This document shows positions 1 to 9,106 of a stretch of 64,000 bases of DNA, one piece after another (the first letter of the stretch is position 1; the number at the start of each line of letters is the position of its first letter). The notes below the pieces were generated by a model that saw only the letters and a program-made list of their open reading frames with translations, had not been told where the DNA came from and ran no database searches. Both the position numbers and the translations under genes were made by a program. Source of the DNA: Actinomycetota bacterium (GTDB taxonomy: Bacteria; Actinomycetota; Acidimicrobiia; Acidimicrobiales; Ilumatobacteraceae); the NCBI GenBank assembly GCA_030645495.1, contig JAUSLV010000018.1, forward strand, positions 124,001 to 188,000, given 5' to 3'.

Positions 1-238
1 GAAGGACTTCTCCAAGCTGCTCTTCACGGTCAACAACGCGCAGATCTTCTACGGCAACGTGCTGACGGCGATCCTGAACCTGATGCTGGTCGGCCTGGTG
101 CTGTTCCTCATGATCAAGGCCTACAACCACCTGAAGCAGCGGATGGCCACCGAGGCCCCGGAACCTGATGCCCCGGTGGTCGTCAGCGAGCTGAGCGTGC
201 TGCTGGAGATCCGCGACGCGCTGACGTCACAGCGTTGA
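1..238 (+). CDS. mscL: Large-conductance mechanosensitive channel MscL (C-terminal part)
   Basis: This reading frame is open from the window edge to TGA at 236-238, giving 78 residues and no start codon. MscL is a homopentameric inner-membrane pore that opens under membrane tension and releases solutes during hypo-osmotic shock. The fragment reads FYGNVLTAILNLMLV followed by a hydrophobic stretch ending FLMIKAYN, which matches the second transmembrane helix of MscL. After that come an acidic/proline linker (EAPEPDAP) and the short C-terminal helix LLEIRDAL, which normally forms the cytoplasmic bundle. The order and the terminal LxEIRDxL helix are characteristic of the family. The N-terminal half, including TM1, lies outside the window. 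Confidence 0.88.
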   Translation, partial: KDFSKLLFTVNNAQIFYGNVLTAILNLMLVGLVLFLMIKAYNHLKQRMATEAPEPDAPVVVSELSVLLEIRDALTSQR

Positions 239-243
239 TGCAG

Positions 244-284
244 CCATGGGGCGGCCGGTCGCTTGTAGATTGGTCGCCCCATGG
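244..284. terminator. Hairpin after mscL that covers the next start codon
   Basis: A perfect 10-bp inverted repeat, CCATGGGGCG at 244-253 and CGCCCCATGG at 275-284, begins six bases after the mscL stop. It lacks a T-tract, so it is at best a weak intrinsic terminator for mscL. The right arm contains the ATG (281-283) of the following gene. A TAGATT hexamer at 266-271 lies in the loop, nine bases before that ATG, so the downstream transcript may begin inside the loop and escape the hairpin. Confidence 0.4.
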
Positions 285-1159
285 TTCAGCGTCGTTTTGC
301 CCTCCTGCTTGCCACGGCCGCACTGGTGTCAGCGTGCGGTTCGGCAGGCTCGTCCACCGACTCCACCGACGACACGCTCGCGATCGGCAGCCTCCCGGTG
401 TCGACGGCCACGTCGGCACCCACCGACACCGTCGCGGCAACCACCGCACCACCCGTGCCGGGTGCTTCCGCCGGCTCGCGGGTCACCGGCAACAAGGTGA
501 TCCTCATCGGCGACTCGGTGCTGGCCAGCACCGAAACGCGCTATGGCGGCGAGATGTGCAAGGCGCTGGTGCCGCTGGGCTGGCAGGTCGAGGTCGACGC
601 CGAGACCGGCCAGTTCGTGCCGTGGGGCAACCTCGTACTCGACGATCGTCTGTCGGCCGGCTGGGATGTCGCCGTCATCCTGCTGGGCAACAACTACCTG
701 GGCGACGAGGGCAAGTTCCGCTTCGAGCTCGAGCGCATGGTGAACCGGCTGTCGCCCGCGGTCGTGGTGTTGTTGCGCGTCTCCGAGATCTCCAATTCGC
801 GCCTGGAGATCAACTCGGTCATCGACTCGCTGGCAGCCAGCTACCCCAACGTGATCACGCTCGACTGGGCGGCGATCACGAAGGCCGACCGCAAGATCAC
901 CGGTGCCGACCACCTGCACCTCACCACGGTCGGCCGCGAGAAGTTGGCGGCCGAGGTGGCCAGGGTGCTGGGCCAGGCACCCACCACGCCGGGCAAGTGC
1001 CTGCCCACGAAGTACACCGACGACTCGCGAGGCCCGGTCACGGGCACCACGATCAAGGGCGACACCACCACGTCGGGGGTCGACACCACCGTGCCCGACA
1101 CCACGCCGGCGCCCGACACCACGCCGGCGCCCGAGACGACCAACAGCTCGACGCCCTGA
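281..1159 (+). CDS. SGNH-hydrolase-like lipoprotein
   Basis: This 292-residue exported lipoprotein carries an SGNH/GDSL-like hydrolase fold. Residues 1-19 form a signal peptide with the lipobox LVSAC, so Cys19 should be lipidated and the protein anchored outside the membrane. A Thr/Ser/Pro linker to about residue 65 leads into the domain. Block I is ILIGDSVLAS (nucleophile Ser of GDS), a block III-like LLGNN supplies the oxyanion Asn, and block V is DHLHLT (Asp and His of the triad). The C terminus is a low-complexity tail with repeated DTTPAP units, probably a cell-wall-spanning linker. The substrate cannot be named; O-acyl esterases acting on polysaccharides are the usual relatives. The start is the first ATG and there is no Shine-Dalgarno sequence. 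Confidence 0.75.
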   Translation: MVQRRFALLLATAALVSACGSAGSSTDSTDDTLAIGSLPVSTATSAPTDTVAATTAPPVPGASAGSRVTGNKVILIGDSVLASTETRYGGEMCKALVPLGWQVEVDAETGQFVPWGNLVLDDRLSAGWDVAVILLGNNYLGDEGKFRFELERMVNRLSPAVVVLLRVSEISNSRLEINSVIDSLAASYPNVITLDWAAITKADRKITGADHLHLTTVGREKLAAEVARVLGQAPTTPGKCLPTKYTDDSRGPVTGTTIKGDTTTSGVDTTVPDTTPAPDTTPAPETTNSSTP

Positions 1160-1163
1160 TCGG

Positions 1164-1580
1164 TCAGGGGGCGAGCGCGCTGAACGGCGCGTGGGGGATG
1201 TTGCGCAACACCCCGTAGGCCACCAGGCTCACCGGTAGCACCATTGCGATCAGCCGTGGCGCCCAGTGCGGCAGCCGCAGCGCCTGCTCGCCTCTGCTGG
1301 TGCGCAGCCACGACCACCAGGTGGCCACGATCGCCACGAGGGCCAGCGGCACGAACAGGTTCTCGCCCAGCGCGGCCAGTGGGTGCCCGGTGAGCAACTC
1401 GTGGAACCCGCGCGTGAGCCCGCACCCGGGGCACCACAGGCCGGTGACGGTGCGGAACGTGCACGCCGGGAACCAGCTGCCAGGGTTGGAAGGGTCGTTG
1501 AACGCCACCAGGGCCGCACCCGCGGCGAGCAAGCACCCGCAGGCGATGGGAGCAGCGCGCCGAACGTTCACGCCCGCCAT
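1164..1580 (-). CDS. DUF2752 membrane protein
   Basis: This small integral membrane protein has 138 residues and about three hydrophobic helices. The diagnostic DUF2752 motif CPGCGLTRGF lies near residue 50, between the first and second membrane segments. A further Cys (FPACTF) comes shortly before it. The biochemical role of DUF2752 is unknown; the Cys-rich motif suggests metal or redox involvement but that is inference. It is convergent with the preceding lipoprotein gene, with only four bases between the two stop codons, and divergent from the ABC-F gene. Confidence 0.82.
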   Translation of the reverse strand: MAGVNVRRAAPIACGCLLAAGAALVAFNDPSNPGSWFPACTFRTVTGLWCPGCGLTRGFHELLTGHPLAALGENLFVPLALVAIVATWWSWLRTSRGEQALRLPHWAPRLIAMVLPVSLVAYGVLRNIPHAPFSALAP

Positions 1581-1645
1581 CGTAGGCGGTCGTTCTCGTC
1601 ACGTCGGTTGCGCGAGCGGTGTTCGTCCGCCACCCTGGACAGGTC

Positions 1646-3262
<1,617 letters not shown>

Positions 3263-3287
3263 CGGCGCTGCATCGACGATTCGCGTG

Positions 3288-3293
3288 TACCGT
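3288..3293 (+). promoter_or_regulatory. Candidate -10 (TACCGT) of a leaderless gene
   Basis: TACCGT fits the actinobacterial TANNNT -10 pattern and ends seven bases before the ATG at 3301, which has no Shine-Dalgarno sequence. Transcription would begin at or within a base or two of the start codon. No good -35 is visible. Confidence 0.35.
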
Positions 3294-3300
3294 GCGCGAC

Positions 3301-4206
3301 ATGCGTCTCGGAATCATGGCGGCGGTCGACAACGGCGGCACGCTCGAACAACTCATCGACCAGGCCCGCGTCAGTCACGAAGCAGGTGTCGACACGTTCT
3401 GGGCTGCCCAGACGTTCGGGCTCGACACGCTCACAGCACTCGCGGTGGTGGGGCGCGAGGTACCGGGCATCGAGCTGGGCACGTCGGTGGTGCCCACCTA
3501 CCCGCGGCACCCGATGATGCTGGCGCAACAGGCGCTCACGGTGCAGGTGGCCATCGGCAACCGGTTGTGCCTGGGCATCGGTCTGTCGCACCGACCCGTC
3601 GTGGAGGGCATGTGGGGTTTGTCGTTCGACAAGCCGGTGCGCCACCTGCGCGAGTACCTGTCGGGGATGATGCCGCTGCTGGAAGGCGCCAACGTGCGCT
3701 TCAAGGGTGATGTGTTCACGGTTCGCGGCGCGATCTCCGCGCCCGGCGCCCAGCGGCCCACCGTGATCGTGGCTGCCCTCGGCGAGCAGATGCTGCGCGT
3801 CGCCGGTGCGCTGGCCGACGGCACCACCACATGGTGCGTGGGGCCAGAGACGCTGCGCAACTTCACGATCCCCACGATCCGCCAGGCCGCCGCCGATGCA
3901 GGTCGCCCCGAGCCGCGGATCGTCGCGTCGCTGCCGATCACTGTCACCGACGACGTCGATGATGCCCGCCGTCGCACCGGCGAAGAGCTGGCGATGTACA
4001 ACTCGCTGCCCAGCTACCGCACGATGATGGACAAAGAGGGTGTGGTGGGCCCGGCTGACCTGGCGATCGTGGGCTCGGAGGCCGAGGTGCGTGATCGCCT
4101 GCTCGAACTCAAGGCGGCCGGCGTGTCCGACTTCAACGCGGTGATCATCTCGGTCGACATCGAAGAGCGCCTGCGCACCCTGTCGGTGATGCGCGACGCT
4201 CGCTGA
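3301..4206 (+). CDS. F420-dependent LLM-class oxidoreductase
   Basis: This 301-residue enzyme belongs to the luciferase-like monooxygenase (LLM) superfamily, in the branch that uses reduced coenzyme F420 rather than FMN. It starts MRLGIMAAVDNGG and shows the (beta/alpha)8 pattern of the family, with GIELGTSVVPTYPRHP and LGIGLSHRP as conserved strands and ALGEQMLRVAG later on. These resemble the MSMEG_4879-type subfamily. The substrate is unknown. The ATG at 3301 was chosen because the upstream extension in the same frame has no family similarity. It stands alone, convergent with the lipoprotein gene downstream. Confidence 0.85.
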   Translation: MRLGIMAAVDNGGTLEQLIDQARVSHEAGVDTFWAAQTFGLDTLTALAVVGREVPGIELGTSVVPTYPRHPMMLAQQALTVQVAIGNRLCLGIGLSHRPVVEGMWGLSFDKPVRHLREYLSGMMPLLEGANVRFKGDVFTVRGAISAPGAQRPTVIVAALGEQMLRVAGALADGTTTWCVGPETLRNFTIPTIRQAAADAGRPEPRIVASLPITVTDDVDDARRRTGEELAMYNSLPSYRTMMDKEGVVGPADLAIVGSEAEVRDRLLELKAAGVSDFNAVIISVDIEERLRTLSVMRDAR

Positions 4207-4231
4207 ACGGCGCCCACACGCGCCAACGGCC

Positions 4232-4258
4232 GCGCCCTCGACATGCTGCCGAGAGCGC
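4232..4258. terminator. Bidirectional hairpin between convergent genes
   Basis: GCGCCCTCG (4232-4240) and CGAGAGCGC (4250-4258) form an 8-bp stem with one internal mismatch and a 9-nt loop. It sits between the oxidoreductase gene ending at 4206 and the minus-strand lipoprotein gene ending at 4290. No T-tract follows on either side. Confidence 0.35.
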
Positions 4259-4289
4259 GACCGTAGGAACGGTGGTGTGCAGTTGCTGA

Positions 4290-5033
4290 TCAGGCCTGCG
4301 GGGTGAACGTGCCCTCGAGGTGCCACACGCCGGTGAAGCCGTCGAACGACCCACCCACGATGAGGCTGGTCCAGGTGAGCGTGAAGTGGCCCGTCTCCAG
4401 GTCGATCGTGCCGGTGGGGCCATCGCCGCTGCCGTCGGGCTTCGGTGCACCCTGGTTGAACACGCCGGTGCCGTAGTAGGCGGTGAACGCCGACAGGTCG
4501 CCGGACAGCACGCCGTCGGCGGCCATCACCATCGGTGCCGCTTCGGCCGGGTCGGTGGCAGCCGCGAAGGCGACGCCGAAGAACGTGACCGGGGCGATGA
4601 TCTTGTCGGCGAGGCCGTTACCGGTGGCATCGAAGGCCGGGTCGGGTGCGGCCTGATCGCCGCCGATTACCAAGCCACCGTCGGTGCCTGCCTCGAGCAG
4701 CGAGTAGTTCGTGTCGGTGCACGCCGAGTCGGCGTTGGCGATGAACGGGCCGGCCTCGGCGGTACCGCCGGGCATCACCATCTGGAAGTACGAGCCGGCC
4801 GGTGCTGCGCCGGTGCAGTCGCCTGCGTCGACGGCGAACGTGCCCACCAGCTCACCCTCGTAGGGGTTGGCCGGGGTGGTCTCGGGGGTGGTCTCGGGCA
4901 CGGTGGTCTCGTCGCCGGGCACGGTGGTCTCGACAGCGGTGGTGCCGCTCGAGTCCTTGTCGTCATCGCCGCAGGCGGCGCCGAACAGGGCGAGTACAGC
5001 GGCCAGGCCGATGAGGGAGCGTGTTGCTTTCAT
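4290..5033 (-). CDS. Secreted lipoprotein of unknown function
   Basis: This 247-residue lipoprotein begins MKATRSLIGLAAVLALFGAAC, with the lipobox FGAAC, followed by CGDDDKDSS and a Thr/Pro/Glu linker (VETTVPGDETTVPETTPE). The globular part has no catalytic motif I recognise. It contains four Cys after the lipid anchor region, and ends in beta-rich sequence (GHFTLTWTSLIVGGSFDGF, GVWHLEGTFTP) that suggests a beta-sandwich. The start ATG at 5033 has a strong GGAGG element upstream. It overlaps the stop of the membrane-protein gene before it by four bases (ATGA), so the two are probably translationally coupled and may act together at the cell surface. Confidence 0.7.
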   Translation of the reverse strand: MKATRSLIGLAAVLALFGAACGDDDKDSSGTTAVETTVPGDETTVPETTPETTPANPYEGELVGTFAVDAGDCTGAAPAGSYFQMVMPGGTAEAGPFIANADSACTDTNYSLLEAGTDGGLVIGGDQAAPDPAFDATGNGLADKIIAPVTFFGVAFAAATDPAEAAPMVMAADGVLSGDLSAFTAYYGTGVFNQGAPKPDGSGDGPTGTIDLETGHFTLTWTSLIVGGSFDGFTGVWHLEGTFTPQA

Positions 5034-5992
5034 GATGGGTGAGCCTCCGAAGGGCTGGTTGGGGGAGAGGGACGACGTGCGGCGGCACCGGCGAGGCCGG
5101 CCACGAGCACGCCGGGGATGACGAAGAACCAGGGGAACAGCGGGAACGATGGCATCGCATCGACGGCCTGGAAGTTGTCGACGTTGTCGCTCATCGTGGC
5201 GATCATCGGGTTGAACTCGCCGACGATCGTGGGCCACTCGGCCGAGAACGTGGCGAGCGCCGGGAAATCGGCCAGGTCGCCACCGCCGTCCACGAACGCC
5301 TGCCCGGCGCCCACTCGCAGCTGGCCTTCGCCGCCGCCGAGCGTGACGAAGTAACCCTGCACGTTCTGCACCCGCTGGCGGGTCATCATCGGGCGGAAGC
5401 TGTCGATCATCTCGCCGCCCTTGGGCGCACGGGTGAACATCTGGAAGATCGCCGGCGCGGCCACGATGCCCAGGCCCATCGCGGCCAGCACCAGCAGCAG
5501 CCCTCGCGGGTGAGCACCCTTGCGCCCGCGCACCAGCACGGCGATCGACAGACCGGCGACGATCACGCCGGGCATCACGAAGAACCACGGGAACAGGTCG
5601 AACGACGGCAGTGCGGCGACTGCCCGGTAGTTGCCCATGTTGTTGTCCATGCGGTCGAGCAGGTCGCCCATGTCGGCGTCGATCGTGTTCCAATCGGCGA
5701 CCAGCTTGGTGATGCTGACGTAGGACGTGTCGTAGTCGGCAGCGGTGACATCGCCCTGCTCGACCGTCGCGTCCTTGAGGTCGGCGGCTTCTGTCACGGC
5801 CGCGTCGATGTCGGCCATGTACCCACGGAACGTGTCGATCTTCAGGCGCGTCATGTACGGCTGGAAGTCGTCGATCATGTCGCCGCCGAGCGGAGCCCGC
5901 TCGAACATCTGGAACGCCAGGGGGGCGATCGCCAAGCCGGTGCCCACGACCAAGGTCGCGACTGCCGCCCAGCGTTGGACTCGAACACTCAT
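5030..5992 (-). CDS. Membrane protein with an internal tandem duplication
   Basis: This 320-residue protein of unknown function is built from two similar halves. Each half has an N-terminal membrane helix, an extracytoplasmic domain and a second membrane helix. The halves match at FQMFERAPLGGDMIDDFQP (about residue 27) versus FQMFTRAPKGGEMIDSFRP (about 190), and at FPWFFVMPGVIVAGL (about 135) versus FPWFFVIPGVLVAGL (about 285). The conserved acidic GGxMID segment follows the first helix in both. A GAGGAAG element precedes the ATG. It is followed by the lipoprotein gene in a four-base overlap. No family name is offered. Confidence 0.68.
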   Translation of the reverse strand: MSVRVQRWAAVATLVVGTGLAIAPLAFQMFERAPLGGDMIDDFQPYMTRLKIDTFRGYMADIDAAVTEAADLKDATVEQGDVTAADYDTSYVSITKLVADWNTIDADMGDLLDRMDNNMGNYRAVAALPSFDLFPWFFVMPGVIVAGLSIAVLVRGRKGAHPRGLLLVLAAMGLGIVAAPAIFQMFTRAPKGGEMIDSFRPMMTRQRVQNVQGYFVTLGGGEGQLRVGAGQAFVDGGGDLADFPALATFSAEWPTIVGEFNPMIATMSDNVDNFQAVDAMPSFPLFPWFFVIPGVLVAGLAGAAARRPSPPTSPSEAHPS

Positions 5993-6137
5993 GGTGTGCT
6001 TCCTCGCTGCTCGGTGTCAGCCAACCATGTGGAGGGCATACCTCCTAGGGTATTTGTGCTCTGACCTGGCAGTTTGCTCATGGTGGGCAGTCAACCACGC
6101 CCTCTCCCAAAAGCCTACTCAGTTGGTCAACATTTGG

Positions 6138-7796
6138 TCAGCGGAGCGTGACCGGGGTGCCGCCATACGGCTTGTTGACGAGTTCGAAGAAGTCGTTGCC
6201 CTTGTCGTCGACGATGATGAACGCCGGGAAGTCGTGCACCTCGATCTTCCACACGGCCTCCATGCCCAGCTCGGGCATCTCCAGCACCTCCACCTTGGTG
6301 ATGCAGTCCTGCGCGAGGCGCGCGGCCGGGCCACCGATGCTGCCGAGGTAGAAGCCACCGTGCGCCTTGCACGCGTCGGTGACCGCCTTGCCGCGGTTGC
6401 CCTTGGCCAGCATCACGAAGCTGCCACCGGCGGCCTGGAACTCGTTGACGTAGCTGTCCATCCGGCCGGCGGTGGTGGGGCCGAACGAGCCGCTGGCCAT
6501 TCCCTCGGGGGTCTTGGCCGGGCCGGCGTAGTACACCGCGAAGTCCTTGAGGTATTGCGGCATCGGCTCGCCACGATCCAGTCGCTCTTTGATCTTCGCG
6601 TGGGCGATGTCGCGGGCTACCACCAGCGGGCCGGTCAGCATCACGCGGGTCTTCACCGGGTACTTGCTGAGCTCGGCGCGGATCTCGGCCATCGGACGGT
6701 TGAGATCGATCTGCACCACTTGCGTATCGGCCAGGTCGTCGTGCGTGATCTCGGGCAGGAAGCGGGCCGGGTCGTGCTCGAGCTGCTCGAGGAAGATGCC
6801 GTCCTTGGTGATCTTGCCGGTCATCTGCCGGTCGGCGCTGCAGCTCACGGCCATGCCCACGGGGCAGCTGGCGCCGTGACGCGGCAGGCGGATGACGCGC
6901 ACGTCGTGGCAGAAGTACTTCCCGCCGAACTGCGCACCGATGCCGGTGTCCTGGCTGAGCTTCAGCACCTTCTGCTCGAGCTCGATGTCGCGGAACGCGT
7001 GGCCCAGCGGGCTGCCCTCGGTGGGCAGGGTGTCGAGGTAGCGGGCGCTGGCCAGCTTGGCGGTTTCCACCGCGCTCTCCGCGCTGGTGCCACCGATCAC
7101 CACGGCGAGGTGGTAGGGCGGGCAGGCCGCAGTGCCGAGGGTCTTCATCTTCTCGAACAGCCAGGGCAGCAGCGCTTTCTCGTTGAGCAGCGCCTTCGTC
7201 TCCTGGAACAGGTAGCTCTTGTTCGCGCTCCCGCCGCCCTTGGCCATGAACAGGAACTTGTAGGCGTCGCCGTCGGTGGCGCTGATCTTGATCTCGGCGG
7301 GCAGGTTGTTGCCGGTGTTCACCTCGTCGTACATGTTCAGCGGCGCCATCTGGCTGTAGCGCAGGTTGCTGGTCTGGTACGTGTTGAACACGCCGCGGGC
7401 GATCGCTTCCTCGTCGCCGCCGCCGGTGCTGACCCGCTCGCCCTTCTTCGCCTTGATGATCGCGGTGCCGGTGTCCTGGCACATCGGCAGCACGCCGCCG
7501 GCGGCGATGGCCGAGTTCTTCAGCAGGTCGAGCGCGACGAAGCGGTCGTTGTCGCTGGCCTCGGGGTCGTCGAGGATGTTGCTCAGCTGCTGCAGGTGGC
7601 CGGGCCGCAGGAAGTGCGCGATCTCGCGCATCGCCTCTTGCGTGATCAGCGTGAGGGCTTCGGGACCCACCTGCAGGTAGGTGCCGAGCGGCGTGTCCAC
7701 CGTGCGTACGTGGTCGGTGGAGATCAGGCGGTAGGGCGTGTCGTCGTGACCGAGCGGGAAAATCTCGGAGAACGCGAACTCGGGTGAAGCAGCCAT
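6138..7796 (-). CDS. fumA: Class I fumarate hydratase (4Fe-4S, single-chain)
   Basis: This enzyme of 552 residues reversibly hydrates fumarate to L-malate in the TCA cycle. It is the oxygen-sensitive iron-sulfur type rather than FumC. The single chain carries both the alpha-type and beta-type halves, as in E. coli FumA. The three cluster ligands are visible as Cys106 (PMCQDTGTA), Cys225 (AACPPYH) and Cys311 (ASCPVG). The C-terminal half has [14 protein letters not shown] and [12 protein letters not shown]. The start ATG at 7796 lies six bases after a TAGGCT hexamer (7803-7808 on the minus strand), consistent with a leaderless transcript. In an EMC-pathway organism it would also serve malate formation; that link is inference. 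Confidence 0.93.
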   Translation of the reverse strand: MAASPEFAFSEIFPLGHDDTPYRLISTDHVRTVDTPLGTYLQVGPEALTLITQEAMREIAHFLRPGHLQQLSNILDDPEASDNDRFVALDLLKNSAIAAGGVLPMCQDTGTAIIKAKKGERVSTGGGDEEAIARGVFNTYQTSNLRYSQMAPLNMYDEVNTGNNLPAEIKISATDGDAYKFLFMAKGGGSANKSYLFQETKALLNEKALLPWLFEKMKTLGTAACPPYHLAVVIGGTSAESAVETAKLASARYLDTLPTEGSPLGHAFRDIELEQKVLKLSQDTGIGAQFGGKYFCHDVRVIRLPRHGASCPVGMAVSCSADRQMTGKITKDGIFLEQLEHDPARFLPEITHDDLADTQVVQIDLNRPMAEIRAELSKYPVKTRVMLTGPLVVARDIAHAKIKERLDRGEPMPQYLKDFAVYYAGPAKTPEGMASGSFGPTTAGRMDSYVNEFQAAGGSFVMLAKGNRGKAVTDACKAHGGFYLGSIGGPAARLAQDCITKVEVLEMPELGMEAVWKIEVHDFPAFIIVDDKGNDFFELVNKPYGGTPVTLR

Positions 7797-7865
7797 GATT
7801 TCAGCCTAAGCCCGAACCCGCTTTGCCCCCGAAAGCCGCCGCCCCGTTCCATGCCGGCTTCTCCG

Positions 7866-7913
7866 GTCTGTGTCGCGGCCCTGATCACGGAATTCCGTGA
7901 GGGTGGCCGCGAC
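7866..7913. repeat. Palindromic repeat, family A copy 1
   Basis: The unit begins with TCTGTGTCGCGGCCCTGAT (7867-7885) and includes the perfect 16-bp palindrome TCACGGAATTCCGTGA (7885-7900). The outer arms GTCGCGGCC (7872-7880) and GGCCGCGAC (7905-7913) pair as well. It lies in the intergenic space upstream of fumA and downstream of the DUF559 gene. Related copies occur at 7955, 8964 and 9014. Confidence 0.65.
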
Positions 7914-7954
7914 GTTGACAGGATGCGTTCGACGTGTGGTGTCGGCGCCTCCGC

Positions 7955-7992
7955 TCTGTGTCGCGGCCCTGATGACGGATTCCCGTGATCAG
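7955..7992. repeat. Palindromic repeat, family A copy 2
   Basis: TCTGTGTCGCGGCCCTGAT recurs exactly at 7955-7973, in the same orientation as copy 1. It is followed by a degenerate centre and CCGTGATCAG. The last bases overlap the stop codon (7989-7991) of the minus-strand DUF559 gene, so the element may act as its terminator. Confidence 0.65.
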
Positions 7993-8891
7993 CGAAGGAC
8001 CTTGAGGGAGGACTTGAGGGTGGACAGGACGTACGCCGGGTCATCGATCACGTCGGTCGTGGTGAACTCGATGACGTCGTTGCCAAGGTCTTGGAGGTGG
8101 TTTCGCCGACGCGCATCGCGCTGGCGGTCTCGGTCCGACGTGTGACCGAGGCGACCGGTGACCTCGACGATCACAGCGGCCGCCGGGAACATGAAGTCGA
8201 CACGCGCCACCGTCTGCCCGTCTTTGCGGAAAACGACCTGGCATTCGGGTCGTGGCAGGTCGTGGGATCGCAGCAGCCGAAGGAACCTCCGCTCGAGGTG
8301 TGACTCCCCGCCGCTGTCGAGGAGAATCTCGCGCAGCAACGCACATCCGTGGTGACCGCGCCCGCTCAGACCGGCGAGTCGCTGCTTCAGCCTGGCCAGC
8401 GCCGTGCGGCGGAGCCGGATTGCCTCGTCGATGGCCTGCTCAAGCGATCGGGCCGACGCGCCTTGCGCGGCGAAGTCGATAACGGCTCGCGTTGCTGTCG
8501 ATGTGCGGACGCCGTTGTGTCGGATCACGTCGCCGTTGTCCCATTTGACCGTGGTGTGCACTTGAACCCAGTTCGGAATTGCTCGCCGGTCACGCCGGAC
8601 GAGGAATTCGGCCGAAGATGGTTCAGGTACATCGATGCCCAGCCAGCGCAGGGCAGTCGAGCCGTACAGCGCGCCTCTGGCGCTGAGCCATCCGGCGCCG
8701 GCGCGCACCTGCATCTCGAACGTCAACGCGGTCGCAGCGTGGCGAAACCTGTCCGGTGCCACCTGGATCCACAGCCCCTGCTCCTGGGCCCGATCCCAGC
8801 ACTCCCTGCCCACCAGGTGGAGCGCATCGGAGGAAGTGATGATCATCCCGTTTCGTCGAGCGATCTCGATCAGTGCTGCTTCGGCCTTCAT
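7989..8891 (-). CDS. DUF559 / AbiEi-like wing-helix endonuclease-fold protein
   Basis: This protein has 300 residues. The N-terminal 70 or so resemble the winged-helix domain found in AbiEi-type antitoxin proteins (MIITSSDALHLVG). The C-terminal third has the DUF559/VSR-like PD-(D/E)XK pattern: a conserved Glu in ESHLERRFLRLL, then VARVDFMFP and IVEVTGRLGH, then DARRRNHL and VIEFTTTDV. Asp in VDF and Glu in VEV are the expected metal ligands. Such proteins are common in Actinobacteria, and their biological role (defence or DNA processing) is unproven. The ATG at 8891 is chosen; a TTG at 8915 with GGAAG upstream is an alternative. The gene is bracketed by family A repeats. Confidence 0.65.
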   Translation of the reverse strand: MKAEAALIEIARRNGMIITSSDALHLVGRECWDRAQEQGLWIQVAPDRFRHAATALTFEMQVRAGAGWLSARGALYGSTALRWLGIDVPEPSSAEFLVRRDRRAIPNWVQVHTTVKWDNGDVIRHNGVRTSTATRAVIDFAAQGASARSLEQAIDEAIRLRRTALARLKQRLAGLSGRGHHGCALLREILLDSGGESHLERRFLRLLRSHDLPRPECQVVFRKDGQTVARVDFMFPAAAVIVEVTGRLGHTSDRDRQRDARRRNHLQDLGNDVIEFTTTDVIDDPAYVLSTLKSSLKVLR

Positions 8892-8963
8892 GCCAACACT
8901 GGGTACAGCGACCAACGACTTCCGGCAGATCCTCCTGTCTGTCGCTGCCGCGGTATCGCTCCG

Positions 8964-8988
8964 CCGTGATCAGAGCCGCGACACAGAC
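8964..8988. repeat. Palindromic repeat, family A copy 3 (inverted)
   Basis: CCGTGATCAGAGCCGCGACA and the following CAGAC match the reverse complement of copy 1 with one change. Only the right half of the palindromic unit is present. It lies just upstream of the DUF559 gene. Confidence 0.6.
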
Positions 8989-9013
8989 GAAAACTGCGGG
9001 CGGTAGCGGGTCA

Positions 9014-9066
9014 TCTGTGTCGTGGGTGCCGTGCGGGATTTCCGAGATCAGGGCCGCGACACAGAC
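9014..9066. repeat. Palindromic repeat, family A copy 4
   Basis: A whole unit with a degenerate left arm. TCTGTGTCG (9014-9022) pairs with CGACACAGA (9057-9065). The right arm GATCAGGGCCGCGACACAGA (9046-9065) is the exact reverse complement of the copy 1 left arm. It lies between the hrpB 3' end and the DUF559 gene. Confidence 0.62.
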
Positions 9067-9106
9067 GAGGTGGGCGGGGAAGGGCGAGGGCTAGGGGGCG
9101 GGCGGG

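Noticed and set aside
4290-5693. A 467-residue version of the lipoprotein with a long N-terminal extension
   Set aside because: The extension overlaps the membrane-protein gene in another frame. The lipobox signal peptide and a GGAGG element fix the start at 5033.
5745-7787. A 680-residue open frame on the plus strand
   Set aside because: It is antisense to class I fumarase, whose catalytic motifs are unmistakable; composition is that of a shadow frame.
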